Source: Actinomycetota bacterium (lineage in GTDB: Bacteria; Actinomycetota; Actinomycetes; Nanopelagicales; Nanopelagicaceae). Taken from it: a stretch of 64,000 bases of DNA. Below, piece after piece: positions 63,824 to 64,000 of this stretch; the stretch's first letter is position 1, and every line of letters starts with the position of its first letter. The stretch covers positions 93,567 through 157,566 of the forward strand of contig WLPJ01000001.1 in assembly GCA_009698815.1 (NCBI GenBank). The letters run 5' to 3'. A program made the translations under genes and the position numbers. Under the pieces are notes generated by a model. That model saw nothing but the letters and a program-made list of their open reading frames with translations. It searched no databases and was not told the origin of the DNA.

Positions 63824-64000
63824 TCTATGGAGAGTTTGATCCTGGCTCAGGACGAACGCTGGCGGCGTGCTTAACACATGCAAGTCGAGCGATGAGATCA
63901 CTTCGGTGATGGATTAGCGGCGAACGGGTGAGGAACACGTGAAGAATCTGCCTTCAACTCTGGGATAACTCCGGGAAACCGGGGCTAATACCGGATATGA
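63824..64000 (+). rRNA. rrs: 16S rRNA, 5' end (truncated by window edge)
   Basis: TATGGAGAGTTTGATCCTGGCTCAGGACGAACGCTGGCGGCGTGCTTAACACATGCAAGTCGAGCGATGAGATC. Confidence 0.98.

Overview
The window is a gene-dense, moderate-GC actinobacterial chromosome segment. Gene content, synteny and the 16S 5' end look like a streamlined freshwater acI/Nanopelagicales-type genome, but this placement is inference. It is almost entirely core metabolism and information processing. In order: a DsbA-like protein, lgt, a VIT-family transporter, gltBD, pyk, a tRNA-Leu(CAA)-like gene fused head-to-tail to an ANTAR response regulator, a branched-chain amino-acid ABC transporter (livJHMGF), polA, rpsA, coaE-uvrB-uvrA-uvrC-rapZ-(small ORF)-whiA, gap-pgk-tpiA-secG-rbpA, and convergent ctaA-tkt-pgi. 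These are followed by a sufR-BD-Rieske-CSU-T iron-sulfur operon, an ABC exporter, SURF1, fabG-fabI, infC-rpmI-rplT, a TrmH-like methyltransferase, pheST, argCJBDRH-tyrS, and the promoter, leader and 5' end of an rRNA operon. I saw no mobile element, CRISPR array, prophage or recognisable defence island, and no obviously new multi-gene system. The most interesting signals are small-scale: (1) a 40-codon ORF exactly where yvcK is expected between rapZ and whiA; (2) a tRNA whose last base is one nucleotide from the start codon of an ANTAR regulator and which is Leu(CAA) by anticodon but lacks a long variable arm; (3) infC starting at AUC, missed by the ORF track; (4) a recurring TANNNT-N5-7-ATG/GTG arrangement implying many leaderless mRNAs; (5) tandem ARG boxes overlapping a leaderless argC promoter; (6) mutually exclusive hairpins upstream of rpsA; (7) a strong hairpin inside the first codons of the trmH-like gene.
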